A DNA stretch of 21,604 nt from an uncultured Lachnospiraceae bacterium (lineage in GTDB: Bacteria; Bacillota_A; Clostridia; Lachnospirales; Lachnospiraceae): assembly GCA_902801585.1 (NCBI GenBank), contig CADCIU010000049.1, positions 1 to 21,604 on the forward strand, in the 5' to 3' direction. The notes beneath the pieces are model-generated. The model was not told where the DNA came from, searched no databases, and saw only the letters and a list, made by a program, of their open reading frames with translations. The position numbers were made by a program, and so were the translations under genes. Positions 15,779 to 21,604 of the stretch are shown here, one piece after another (the stretch's first letter is position 1; each line of letters opens with the position of its first letter).

Positions 15779-17530
15779 TCATTCTGAAGTAGACATAGAA
15801 CCGTCCCCTAACTCCTTTTCTGAAGGAGACATAGAACCGTCCCCTGTCTCCATCCTAGAACCGTCCCCTGTCTCCATCCTGCCTCCCGGATGCATCCCGC
15901 CCATACCGCCTGTATTTCCGACAGATACGGCTGTCGAATCCGGTGTCAGCTCAACACTTTCCTCACCGCAGGTGATGATATAAGTCTCTCCAACCGTAAG
16001 TTCCGGCACACTGAAAGCAATGGAGGAATAGCTGCATTCCGGTGTATAGGAAATGATCTCTGTACCGTTTGCATCCGTCACTTTGAATGGCGTTCCTGCC
16101 TGGACAGTTGAGCTCAGATTATAGAGAACCGCACATTGTGTAGAAGATGCACTGAACTCTTCTGCCATGCCGGATGCGCCAAAAGCGAGTACCGTGCCGC
16201 CTGTAACAATACACTCTCCGCCGCTTTCGCTGCCGTAGTCGATCGCACTGTTGCTTCCATCACCCCTAAGGCTTATATAGACGGTCCCCCCGTCAATATA
16301 GATGCTGCCGTTGGAATCCAGTCCGTCTGCATCATTTCCGTTCTCATTGATGATCGTGACGGTGCCTCCGCTGATACGGATATAAGTTTCCTCTGCATCG
16401 TCAGACGCCTGTGTTCGCTCCTCGTCTGTCATTCCGGATTCATCGCCGGACTGTTCATCCGGCATCTCAGGCGGTGCACTTTCAGACCTCTCTCCTGTCA
16501 TTCCGGACTCATCGCCGGACTGTTCAGCCGGCATGTCAGGCGGTGCATTTCCGGGCCTCTCTCCTGTCGCTTCGGACTCATCGCCGGACATTTCGCCTTC
16601 CTTGCCGCCATGAGGCCCCATGCCTCCATCAGGGTTTGGCCCGCCCATAGCATCGGAACTGCCGCCATTTGCATTAAAACCATCGTCACTTGGATAGACA
16701 GTGATATCGCCGCCGGCGATATCGATCGTCAAAGCTTCCAATCCCTCGCAGCATTCAGGAATGACGATCGTGCCGCTCTCGACATAAAGTTCTCCGTCGC
16801 TGTGAACGGCATCATCTCCCGCCTCGACGGTCAGATCTGCCGCCGTAAATCGGAAGCTGTCGTTGGTGTGAATGCCGTCTTCCGGCGCTGTGATGGAGAT
16901 CGTGCCCCCTGTGATGACCAGCGAGTCATTCGCGTCTATCCCGTGCTTATAATTTGCTGTGATCGCCAGACTTCCGCTTCCGTTGATCGTCAGGTCGTCG
17001 TGGGTGAAAACAGCACCGCCGGTATTGTCCTCCAGTGCATCGGAGGAATACTCCGCACCGCTTGTGAAGGAATTCTCCGATCCTTCAGCCAGCGTCAGGA
17101 ACACCTTGTCCGCCTGGTCTACGATCAGACAGGCGTCATCACTGCATGTCACATCCACGCCATTGAGCCGCAGCCAGACTTTGGACGAGTCATAGGCTTT
17201 CACTGTGATGCTGCCGTCTGTCAGTGTGCCGGACAAAACATACCATCCGCCGTTGGTGATCACAACGCCTCCGTCATAGGCATATGCGCCGTTTCCCTTG
17301 ATCTGGGCAGTATCGCCGGAAAGTGTTATATAGGTCGTATATGCGTTGTCGCTCCACGTCCCGTCCAGATCGTTGGCAGTGAAGTAGGCTGTACCGGTGT
17401 AGTTTTCGGCATCTTCATCGGGGATCACCTCGATCCCCAGCTTTTCACCGTTCATGAATACCACGGTCACAAGGAGCGTCAGCACAAGTATGACAATACA
17501 GATCTTGTCGATATTTCTGTGCGTAGACAA
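15779..17530 (-). CDS. Secreted beta-helix carbohydrate-binding protein (Cthe_2159/DUF4353-like)
   Basis: Probable cell-surface protein of 583 residues. It has one N-terminal membrane anchor or uncleaved signal (about 8-26), then a right-handed beta-helix of G-G-x-I/V-x-I-x and D-D-G/A-x-x-x-D/N repeats (GGTISITAPEDGIHTND, AGDDAVHSDGELYVESG, GGDITVYPSDDGFNANGG). This matches the Cthe_2159 family, whose founder binds cellulose and polygalacturonate. An acidic Pro/Met/Gly linker (about 293-380) with 69-bp tandem repeats interrupts the helix, which resumes at YIRISGGTVTIINENGNDADGLDSNG. The last 33 residues are encoded by palindromic repeats and look acquired. The start is TTG at 17530, supported by AAGGAGG 8 bp upstream and overlapping the preceding stop region. 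Third gene of the VTC-DUF4956 operon. Confidence 0.85.
   Translation of the reverse strand: MSTHRNIDKICIVILVLTLLVTVVFMNGEKLGIEVIPDEDAENYTGTAYFTANDLDGTWSDNAYTTYITLSGDTAQIKGNGAYAYDGGVVITNGGWYVLSGTLTDGSITVKAYDSSKVWLRLNGVDVTCSDDACLIVDQADKVFLTLAEGSENSFTSGAEYSSDALEDNTGGAVFTHDDLTINGSGSLAITANYKHGIDANDSLVITGGTISITAPEDGIHTNDSFRFTAADLTVEAGDDAVHSDGELYVESGTIVIPECCEGLEALTIDIAGGDITVYPSDDGFNANGGSSDAMGGPNPDGGMGPHGGKEGEMSGDESEATGERPGNAPPDMPAEQSGDESGMTGERSESAPPEMPDEQSGDESGMTDEERTQASDDAEETYIRISGGTVTIINENGNDADGLDSNGSIYIDGGTVYISLRGDGSNSAIDYGSESGGECIVTGGTVLAFGASGMAEEFSASSTQCAVLYNLSSTVQAGTPFKVTDANGTEIISYTPECSYSSIAFSVPELTVGETYIITCGEESVELTPDSTAVSVGNTGGMGGMHPGGRMETGDGSRMETGDGSMSPSEKELGDGSMSTSE
15789..15875 (-). repeat. 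Three palindromic elements forming the end of the beta-helix gene
   Basis: Copies lie at 15789-15815 (arms degenerate: GTAGACA/TAACTCC on the plus strand), 15825-15851 (perfect 7-bp arms; one loop base differs from the copy at 15279) and 15856-15875 (loop plus one arm only). All share AGAACCGTCCCCT on the plus strand. The cores start 36 and 24 bp apart, both multiples of three, so they are read in the same frame as Glu-Thr/Leu-Gly-Asp-Gly-Ser units. Confidence 0.88.
16433..16592 (-). repeat. 69-bp tandem repeat inside the beta-helix gene
   Basis: CATCGCCGGA recurs at 16441, 16510 and 16579, exactly 69 bp apart, within longer similar units. Each unit encodes 23 residues of the form SGDESxxTGERxxxAPPxMPxEQ. 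The repeat forms the flexible acidic linker between the two parts of the beta-helix and could vary in number between strains. Confidence 0.85.
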
Positions 17531-17543
17531 GTGAATTTCCTCC

Positions 17544-18215
17544 TTATCCCATGTAATCGCCGTTATAGCTTACCAGCACTGCGTTCTGCACGCCCGGCAG
17601 ATCCGCCAGTGCGTTGACGAAGTCTGTGTTGTCATCTTTCAGGCGGACTTCCAGGTTTAATTCTACGCTCCCTTTGCGCGCTGTTTTGCTCTTTACGGTA
17701 CATTTCTTTGTCATCTTAGTGAGATATTCTGTTGCAGCTTTCTCGCTGTCGTTGCCTTCACAGGAGAGCACTACGATATATGGATTGGAGCTGTCCTTTT
17801 TATTGGCGAACACCAGCAGGATGAGGCCGATCATAACGCTGCCGAACACTGCAAGCGGGATCATACCTGCTCCCAACACAATACCGACCGCAATGGACCA
17901 AAACAGAAAAGCAATATCCATAGGCTCCTTGATGGCAGTTCGGAAACGTACAATGGACAACGCGCCGACCATACCGAGCGACAGCACTACGTTGCTGGTG
18001 ACTGCCAGAATGACCAGCGTCGTGATCAATGTCAGAGCTACAAGTGTCACACCAAAGGAACTTGAATACATCACGCCTGCATAAGTCTTTTTGTAGATGA
18101 GATAAATAAAAATACCGACGCCGAATGCCAGGATCAGGGCCAGCGTCATGTCGAAAATACTTACGCTGGTTACGTTCGCAAGAAAACTGGATTTGAAAAT
18201 ATCTGAAAAAGTCAT
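17544..18215 (-). CDS. DUF4956 family membrane protein
   Basis: Integral membrane protein of unknown function, 223 residues. Four hydrophobic segments (about 20-42, 50-76, 102-121 and 124-140) surround a conserved stretch, LSLGMVGALSIVRFRTAIKEPMDIAFLFWSIAVGIVLGAG, which is the hallmark of the DUF4956 family. The soluble C-terminal part (about 145-223) alternates strands and helices and may be a small regulatory alpha/beta domain. AGAGGAG lies 8 bp before the ATG at 18215. DUF4956 genes are typically found beside VTC-domain genes, as here, suggesting the two act together at the membrane. What it transports or senses, if anything, is not known to me. Confidence 0.88.
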   Translation of the reverse strand: MTFSDIFKSSFLANVTSVSIFDMTLALILAFGVGIFIYLIYKKTYAGVMYSSSFGVTLVALTLITTLVILAVTSNVVLSLGMVGALSIVRFRTAIKEPMDIAFLFWSIAVGIVLGAGMIPLAVFGSVMIGLILLVFANKKDSSNPYIVVLSCEGNDSEKAATEYLTKMTKKCTVKSKTARKGSVELNLEVRLKDDNTDFVNALADLPGVQNAVLVSYNGDYMG

Positions 18216-18296
18216 AATAATATCTCCTCTTTATCTTTTATGAGTTATCTGTGTTTTGTCTCAATTCTGTGTATTGCTTCAGATCTGTATTTTGAT

Positions 18297-18974
18297 TCAG
18301 CCGTATATGCGGCACTGCGCATATTTGGAAAATGAACCGACCCGCCGGTCCGGCACGGATACGGCATCCCGAATGATGGAGGGAAGAAATTCATCCCACT
18401 TGACCTCGATCAGAATCGGTGCGTCCCCCGCCGGGATGGTCACCGCATCCGGGTTGAGAAAGTCTGTACAGCTCAGTCCCGTGCGGATATCGTAATCCAG
18501 CGTGACGCGCACATTTCCGGGGCGGAAGATAAACGGTTCTCTGGTGTAGTCGACGATCGTCTTCGGACGCATTCCCTGATACCGCATCTTGCAATACAGT
18601 TCCTGGACCAATGGGCGGCCGGAGTCCATCATCCAGTCAATGTCTCCGTTCACGATCTTACCGGCTTCTTCAGCGGTCAGATTCGCTGAATACTTTGTTC
18701 CCAATCCGCCGCGCTTGCTCTTTTTTTCCAGATGGATCACGGAAGGATCGCAGTTATAGAGTCGGATGCGGAACTTCTCCCGCATGTTGACGCCGTCGAT
18801 CTTCTCGCGGAGCGCTTTGTCGGAAGAATTGTCAAAATACAGACTGCGTATATGGTATTTTCCGTCAACTGCGTGCGGGTCCGTGTCCATGACAGCTCCG
18901 AGCCGCCGGCGCAGGATCAGGAGATCACTCGTGTTCAGGACATGCTTCCATTCATGTCGATAATGGATACTCAC
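18297..18974 (-). CDS. VTC-domain protein (polyphosphate polymerase-like, CYTH/TTM fold)
   Basis: The VTC domain of yeast Vtc4 makes polyphosphate from ATP inside a triphosphate-tunnel barrel; bacterial members are annotated by similarity. The 225 residues carry tunnel-type charged motifs: HYRHEWKHVL at the start, YHIRSLYFDN, REKFRIRLYN (R-x-R), HLEKKSKRGGLGTKYSA, VDYTREPF, RVTLDYDIRTG, and LIEVKWDEFLP (E-x-K) near the end. I take the GTG at 18974, 8 bp after AAAGGAG, as the start; longer frames from 19073 would add 33 residues unlike the family and would cross the promoter. First gene of an operon with DUF4956 and the beta-helix protein (gaps 81 and 13 bp). Polymerase activity is inferred, not shown. 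Confidence 0.87.
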   Translation of the reverse strand: MSIHYRHEWKHVLNTSDLLILRRRLGAVMDTDPHAVDGKYHIRSLYFDNSSDKALREKIDGVNMREKFRIRLYNCDPSVIHLEKKSKRGGLGTKYSANLTAEEAGKIVNGDIDWMMDSGRPLVQELYCKMRYQGMRPKTIVDYTREPFIFRPGNVRVTLDYDIRTGLSCTDFLNPDAVTIPAGDAPILIEVKWDEFLPSIIRDAVSVPDRRVGSFSKYAQCRIYG

Positions 18975-19032
18975 TTTACTGACTCCTTTCTGTCTCATAT
19001 CTCTTCTGTCGTCTCTTATCTTTGATGATCGC

Positions 19033-19077
19033 ATTGTAGACGGGAAAGATTGAATAAACATTGAACAAAACATTGAA
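19033..19077 (-). promoter_or_regulatory. Promoter of the VTC operon with PhoB/OmpR-type direct repeats
   Basis: On the minus strand, TTCAATG (19071-19077), TTCAATG (19059-19065) and TTCAATC (19048-19054) repeat at 12- and 11-bp spacing. They are followed after 9 bp by TACAAT (19033-19038), a good -10. The position of the -35 box holds ATGTTT, which is not consensus. Tandem heptamers of this spacing replacing the -35 are the classic binding layout of OmpR/PhoB-family activators, and such a regulator is encoded upstream at 20540-21223. The regulator-site link is inferred. Confidence 0.6.
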
Positions 19078-19102
19078 TATTTACATCTTTCAGATTTGTT
19101 TT

Positions 19103-19150
19103 AAGCAAAAGAAAACCTCCCTTACAATTGACAGGCACATTGTAAGGGAG
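19103..19150 (-). terminator. Intrinsic terminator after the histidine kinase gene
   Basis: A perfect 12-bp stem, CTCCCTTACAAT (19117-19128) with ATTGTAAGGGAG (19139-19150), has a 10-nt loop. On the minus strand it is followed by GGTTTTCTTTTGC. It separates the two-component transcript from the VTC operon. Confidence 0.88.
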
Positions 19151-19200
19151 ATTCCTTGAATTTATCTTGAAATTGTCTTGAGTTTTTCGAGTTTTTGACT

Positions 19201-20547
19201 TTATGTTTTCTGAATTTTGCCGGTCGGGAGAACAGCTGTAAAACTGACTTTACCGTCTTCGCAGGATACACTGATACTCCCGCCATGCTTTTCCGTGACA
19301 GCTTTGGCAATGGAGAGTCCCAGGCCATAGTGGTGTCCTTCACTGCTCCTCGCTTCATCGATCCGGTAGAAGCGGTCAAACAGATGCTCTTGCTTCTCAG
19401 GAGGGATCTCGTCACCTTCATTGGTCACACTGAGTACAGCCGCGTGTCCCTGCTGCTCCAGTGACACATCGATCTCACTTCCGGTCCCGTGCCGGATAGC
19501 ATTGTCCAGCAAAACAGAGACTAATTGTGTGAGCTGTGTCTGGCTGCCTGAAACGTTGATCTCATCAGTGATGTCACTCCGGATCGTTTTCCCCGATTCG
19601 AAAGCAATACTCTCAAGAGCAAGGATCTCGCCGGTCACAACACGGGAGAAATCGACCGTCTCCACAGGGATCTCTGAGTTTTCTGCCCGGGAGAGATCCA
19701 GGAGCTGCTTTACAAGATCTCCCATGCGCTCGTTCTCATACCGGATATTTGCCAGCCATTCATTTTCTCCCACTTCCCTGGACAGCATCTCCGCATTGGC
19801 GCTGATCACTGCAACAGGTGTCTTCAGTTCATGGCTCGCATCGGAAATGAACTGTTTTTGCTGTTTGTCGTTTTCCTCTAAAGGCAGAATGATCCGTTTT
19901 GCAAGATACAGGGAGATGAAGAACATGGCAATAACAGATGCCCCTCCGAAAACAAGGACATTGCGCAGCAGCATTTTCATGCTCCCGGTTGTCACTGTAT
20001 TATCTATAAAGGCGACCAGCGTATACCCGTTCTTACTGCTCACCAAATAGGACAGGCTGCCGATCCTTCCTTCCGGTCTTTCTTTTGACAAAAGGTCCCG
20101 GGCGATTTCGATCAGTTCCTCTTCTTCATATAGTCCTCTTACCCCGCTGTTCACAGCAAGTACCGTCCCGTCCTCAGCCAGAGCGACGGAATAGAATGTA
20201 GCTAACTGATAATCCGGTCTTTCTTCCGGAGGGTGGTTTTTCTGATGCGGTCCGGCTCCGGAATCGTCCGAATCTCCGTGCACAGCTCCGGTCTTGTCTC
20301 CGCTTCCGGCCCTTTCCTCAGTTCCGGCATTATCTCCGGTTTCGGCTATACTGCCGTTTCCCGGATTACCCTCGGCTCCGCCCTGCTCAAGGGAGTAAAG
20401 CTCCGCATACCTTCTCAACATCTCGGAATCTCTCTGAAGAACCTCCCGATAGCTGGCCAGCATGATCACCGTCAATGTAACCGCGAGCAGAAGGACGAGC
20501 GGGACCATGATCGACAAGATGATCTTTTTTTTGGATCTGTTAAACAT
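19201..20547 (-). CDS. Sensor histidine kinase
   Basis: Membrane sensor kinase, 448 residues, partner of the response regulator it overlaps by 8 bp. It has two transmembrane helices (about 10-31 and 196-215) flanking an extracytoplasmic domain of about 160 residues. The first part of that domain (about 55-110) is a Gly/Glu/Asp/Ser-rich low-complexity stretch; the rest (YQLATFYSVALAEDGTVLAVN...) looks like a small PAS/PDC-type sensor. The HisKA motif SDASHELKTP has the phospho-acceptor at His239. The ATPase domain has the N box LLDNAIRHG (Asn349), a variant G1 box (NEGDEIPPE in place of DxGxGIPxE), FDRFYRID and GLGLSIAKAV. ATG 20547. A strong terminator follows. The ligand cannot be read from sequence. 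Confidence 0.95.
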   Translation of the reverse strand: MFNRSKKKIILSIMVPLVLLLAVTLTVIMLASYREVLQRDSEMLRRYAELYSLEQGGAEGNPGNGSIAETGDNAGTEERAGSGDKTGAVHGDSDDSGAGPHQKNHPPEERPDYQLATFYSVALAEDGTVLAVNSGVRGLYEEEELIEIARDLLSKERPEGRIGSLSYLVSSKNGYTLVAFIDNTVTTGSMKMLLRNVLVFGGASVIAMFFISLYLAKRIILPLEENDKQQKQFISDASHELKTPVAVISANAEMLSREVGENEWLANIRYENERMGDLVKQLLDLSRAENSEIPVETVDFSRVVTGEILALESIAFESGKTIRSDITDEINVSGSQTQLTQLVSVLLDNAIRHGTGSEIDVSLEQQGHAAVLSVTNEGDEIPPEKQEHLFDRFYRIDEARSSEGHHYGLGLSIAKAVTEKHGGSISVSCEDGKVSFTAVLPTGKIQKT

Positions 20548-21223
20548 CTTTCTTCCTCAATTCATATCCCAGCCCGCGCACTGCCTTGATCTCTACTTTA
20601 GATCCTACAAAGGTGAGTTTCTTTCTTGTAAAGGACATGTAGACCTCTACATTGTTGTATTCTGCGTCATTCTCATAGCCCCAGATCTTTACGGCCAGCT
20701 GCTCTCTGGTCATGATCTGCCCCTGATTACTGAACATATACTCCAAAATTCGCAGCTCCTTTTCTCCGAGCCGGACGCTCTGCCCGGTGGAATTACAGGT
20801 GAGCGCGGCCTTTGAAGTGTCGAGAGACAAGTCGCCGTAGCTCAGTCTCCCGTCCTGAAAGGAGGCGTTCCTTCGGCCAAGCGCGCGGAGTCTGGCCAGG
20901 AGTTCTTTCGTCTGAAAGGGTTTTGTGAGATAATCGTCCGCGCCGCTGTCGAGTCCCTCCACCTTGTCATCCAGCTGGCTCTTGGCAGTAAGCATCAGGA
21001 TCGGGGTTTTGACTCCCTTCTCTCTTGCCCTGCGGGCGACCTCAAAACCGTTCATTTCCGGCATCATCACATCGAGGACTGCAATATCATAGACGCCGCT
21101 CTCGAGTGCGTAGAGCGCAGAAGCACCATCCGCCATATGGTCGACGTCATACTTCTCCTGTCTCAGCAGGGCAATCAGTGCCGCTGCCATTCTTTTTTCA
21201 TCTTCTGCTAACAAAACTCGCAT
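20540..21223 (-). CDS. OmpR-family response regulator transcription factor
   Basis: DNA-binding response regulator, 227 residues. The receiver domain (about 1-118) has the acidic pocket AEDE, the phospho-acceptor Asp51 in AVLDVMMPEMNG, the MLTAKS switch Thr and the Lys of YLTKPF. The C-terminal winged helix (about 128-225) is OmpR/PhoB type (LGEKELRILEYMFSNQGQIMTREQLAVKIWG...VEVYMSFTRKKL...VRGLGYELR). I choose ATG 21223, 9 bp after AAGAGG; the in-frame TTG at 21229 is only 3 bp from it. The kinase gene overlaps its end by 8 bp. It likely controls the downstream VTC operon, whose promoter has PhoB-like repeats, and perhaps itself. Confidence 0.95.
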   Translation of the reverse strand: MRVLLAEDEKRMAAALIALLRQEKYDVDHMADGASALYALESGVYDIAVLDVMMPEMNGFEVARRAREKGVKTPILMLTAKSQLDDKVEGLDSGADDYLTKPFQTKELLARLRALGRRNASFQDGRLSYGDLSLDTSKAALTCNSTGQSVRLGEKELRILEYMFSNQGQIMTREQLAVKIWGYENDAEYNNVEVYMSFTRKKLTFVGSKVEIKAVRGLGYELRKKDV

Positions 21224-21245
21224 ATTCAATTACCTCTTGGCACCG

Positions 21246-21277
21246 ATTATACCGAAAAACCTTAAAAATAGATTGAA
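21246..21277 (-). promoter_or_regulatory. Probable promoter of the two-component operon
   Basis: A perfect TATAAT (21246-21251, minus strand) lies 22 bp before the ATG, so the leader would be about 16 nt and carry only AAGAGG. The -35 position (AATCTA) is poor. TTCAATC at 21271-21277 is identical to the last heptamer at the VTC promoter, suggesting autoregulation, but only one clear copy is present. Confidence 0.5.
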
Positions 21278-21284
21278 AAATAAA

Positions 21285-21355
21285 CTATATTCCCGGCGGA
21301 TCGCATTAATATGAATGCATAACAATGCCGGCTATATGCCCGGCGGATCGCATTA
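21285..21355. repeat. Duplicated 24-nt segment of the ilvC terminator
   Basis: CTATATnCCCGGCGGATCGCATTA occurs at 21285-21308 and 21332-21355, differing only at the n. The second copy forms part of the arm and loop of the terminator hairpin; the first is a partial duplicate lying upstream of the response-regulator promoter. Confidence 0.8.
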
Positions 21356-21388
21356 GGAACGTGAGCATCCGACGGGCATATAGCCGGC
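21327..21388 (-). terminator. Long hairpin terminator after ilvC
   Basis: GCCGGCTATATGCCCG (21327-21342) pairs perfectly over 16 bp with CGGGCATATAGCCGGC (21373-21388), with an inner CGGAT/ATCCG pair (21344-21348, 21366-21370). On the minus strand it begins 15 nt after the ilvC stop codon and is followed by ATTGTTATGCATT, a modest T-rich tail. Confidence 0.75.
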
Positions 21389-21402
21389 CCTTAATTATTG
21401 TT

Positions 21403-21604
21403 TTAGTTGTTGATCAGCATATCGCCTTCGTTGTTCCAGCTGTACATCTTGCGGATCTCCGCGCCGCTCTTCTCAGCGGGCTGCTCTGCATTGAGCTTTC
21501 TCATGGCGTTGAAGTGAACCTGCTGGCCTGCGTTGGGGCTCATCTCAAGCAGGAATTCCTTAGCGAAGGAACCGTCCTGGATGTCAGCGAGGATCTTCTT
21601 CATA
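21403..21604 (-). CDS. ilvC: Ketol-acid reductoisomerase, C-terminal fragment (cut by window edge)
   Basis: IlvC converts acetolactate and acetohydroxybutyrate to dihydroxy acids in valine, leucine and isoleucine synthesis. Only the last 66 or so codons are visible. MKKILADIQDGSFAKEFLLE, the HFNAMRKLNAEQPAEKSGAEIRKM stretch and the W near the end match the extreme C-terminus of IlvC (compare the usual DIQ-G-FA-W/F...R---E-HP-E-VG---R-M--W pattern). The Met at 21603 is an internal residue rather than a start, since the frame is open to the edge. It lies about 6 kb from the LeuC/LeuD-like cassette but is transcribed away from it. A hairpin terminator follows. Confidence 0.85.
   Translation of the reverse strand, partial: MKKILADIQDGSFAKEFLLEMSPNAGQQVHFNAMRKLNAEQPAEKSGAEIRKMYSWNNEGDMLINN

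Noticed and set aside
15789..15875. CRISPR array at the repeated AGAACCGTCCCCT motif
   Set aside because: Copies are few, spacing is irregular (36 and 24 bp), intervening sequence is mostly further repeat, and no cas genes are present.
16136..17617. A 493-codon open frame on the plus strand opposite the beta-helix gene
   Set aside because: It is antisense to a gene with clear family repeats and a good ribosome binding site, has a Cys/Arg/Ile-rich composition without domains, and arises from the low stop-codon density opposite GC-rich coding sequence.
19122..19421. A 99-codon minus-strand frame over the end of the kinase gene and its terminator
   Set aside because: It overlaps the kinase catalytic domain in another frame and runs through the terminator hairpin.

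Overview
The window looks like a chromosomal segment from a Gram-positive anaerobe of the Clostridia, most likely Lachnospiraceae-like. This is an inference from protein style and gene order; no rRNA or database comparison was available. It carries mostly housekeeping genes on the minus strand, broken by one plus-strand metabolic cassette and followed by an accessory envelope/signalling block.

Layout. (1) 1-3400, minus: secG, an intrinsic terminator, rnr (RNase R) overlapping smpB by 4 bp, then ssrA (tmRNA), which runs off the left edge and has its own perfect-consensus promoter. This is the protein-export/trans-translation/RNA-decay neighbourhood. (2) 3495-8984, minus: a U32-family protein, a RodA/FtsW-type glycosyltransferase and a class B penicillin-binding protein, the last two forming a peptidoglycan polymerase/transpeptidase pair. 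(3) 9153-11387, minus: ruvA-ruvB-zapA (Holliday-junction migration plus a Z-ring factor), with a good promoter and a terminator. (4) 11634-15276, plus: two consecutive small/large subunit pairs of the isopropylmalate-isomerase (LeuD/LeuC) family in the order D-C-D-C, with no leuA or leuB. (5) 15277-15778: a non-coding stretch with a palindromic repeat element, a terminator and decayed reading frames. (6) 15779-18974, minus: a VTC-type (polyphosphate-polymerase-like) domain protein, a DUF4956 membrane protein and a secreted beta-helix carbohydrate-binding protein (Cthe_2159-like). (7) 19201-21223, minus: an OmpR-family response regulator and its histidine kinase. (8) 21403 to the right edge, minus: the C-terminal end of ilvC.

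Most interesting points. The promoter of the VTC/DUF4956/beta-helix operon lacks a -35 box and instead carries three TTCAAT-type heptamers at 11-12 bp spacing, ending 9 bp before the -10. This is the layout of a PhoB/OmpR-activated promoter, and an OmpR-family two-component pair lies immediately upstream. A 27-nt palindromic element (7-bp arms, GGGGACGGTTCT loop) sits just after the last LeuC-like gene, and three more copies have become the in-frame C-terminal tail of the beta-helix protein. The doubled LeuCD cassette has unusual specificity-loop residues and no pathway partners in view.
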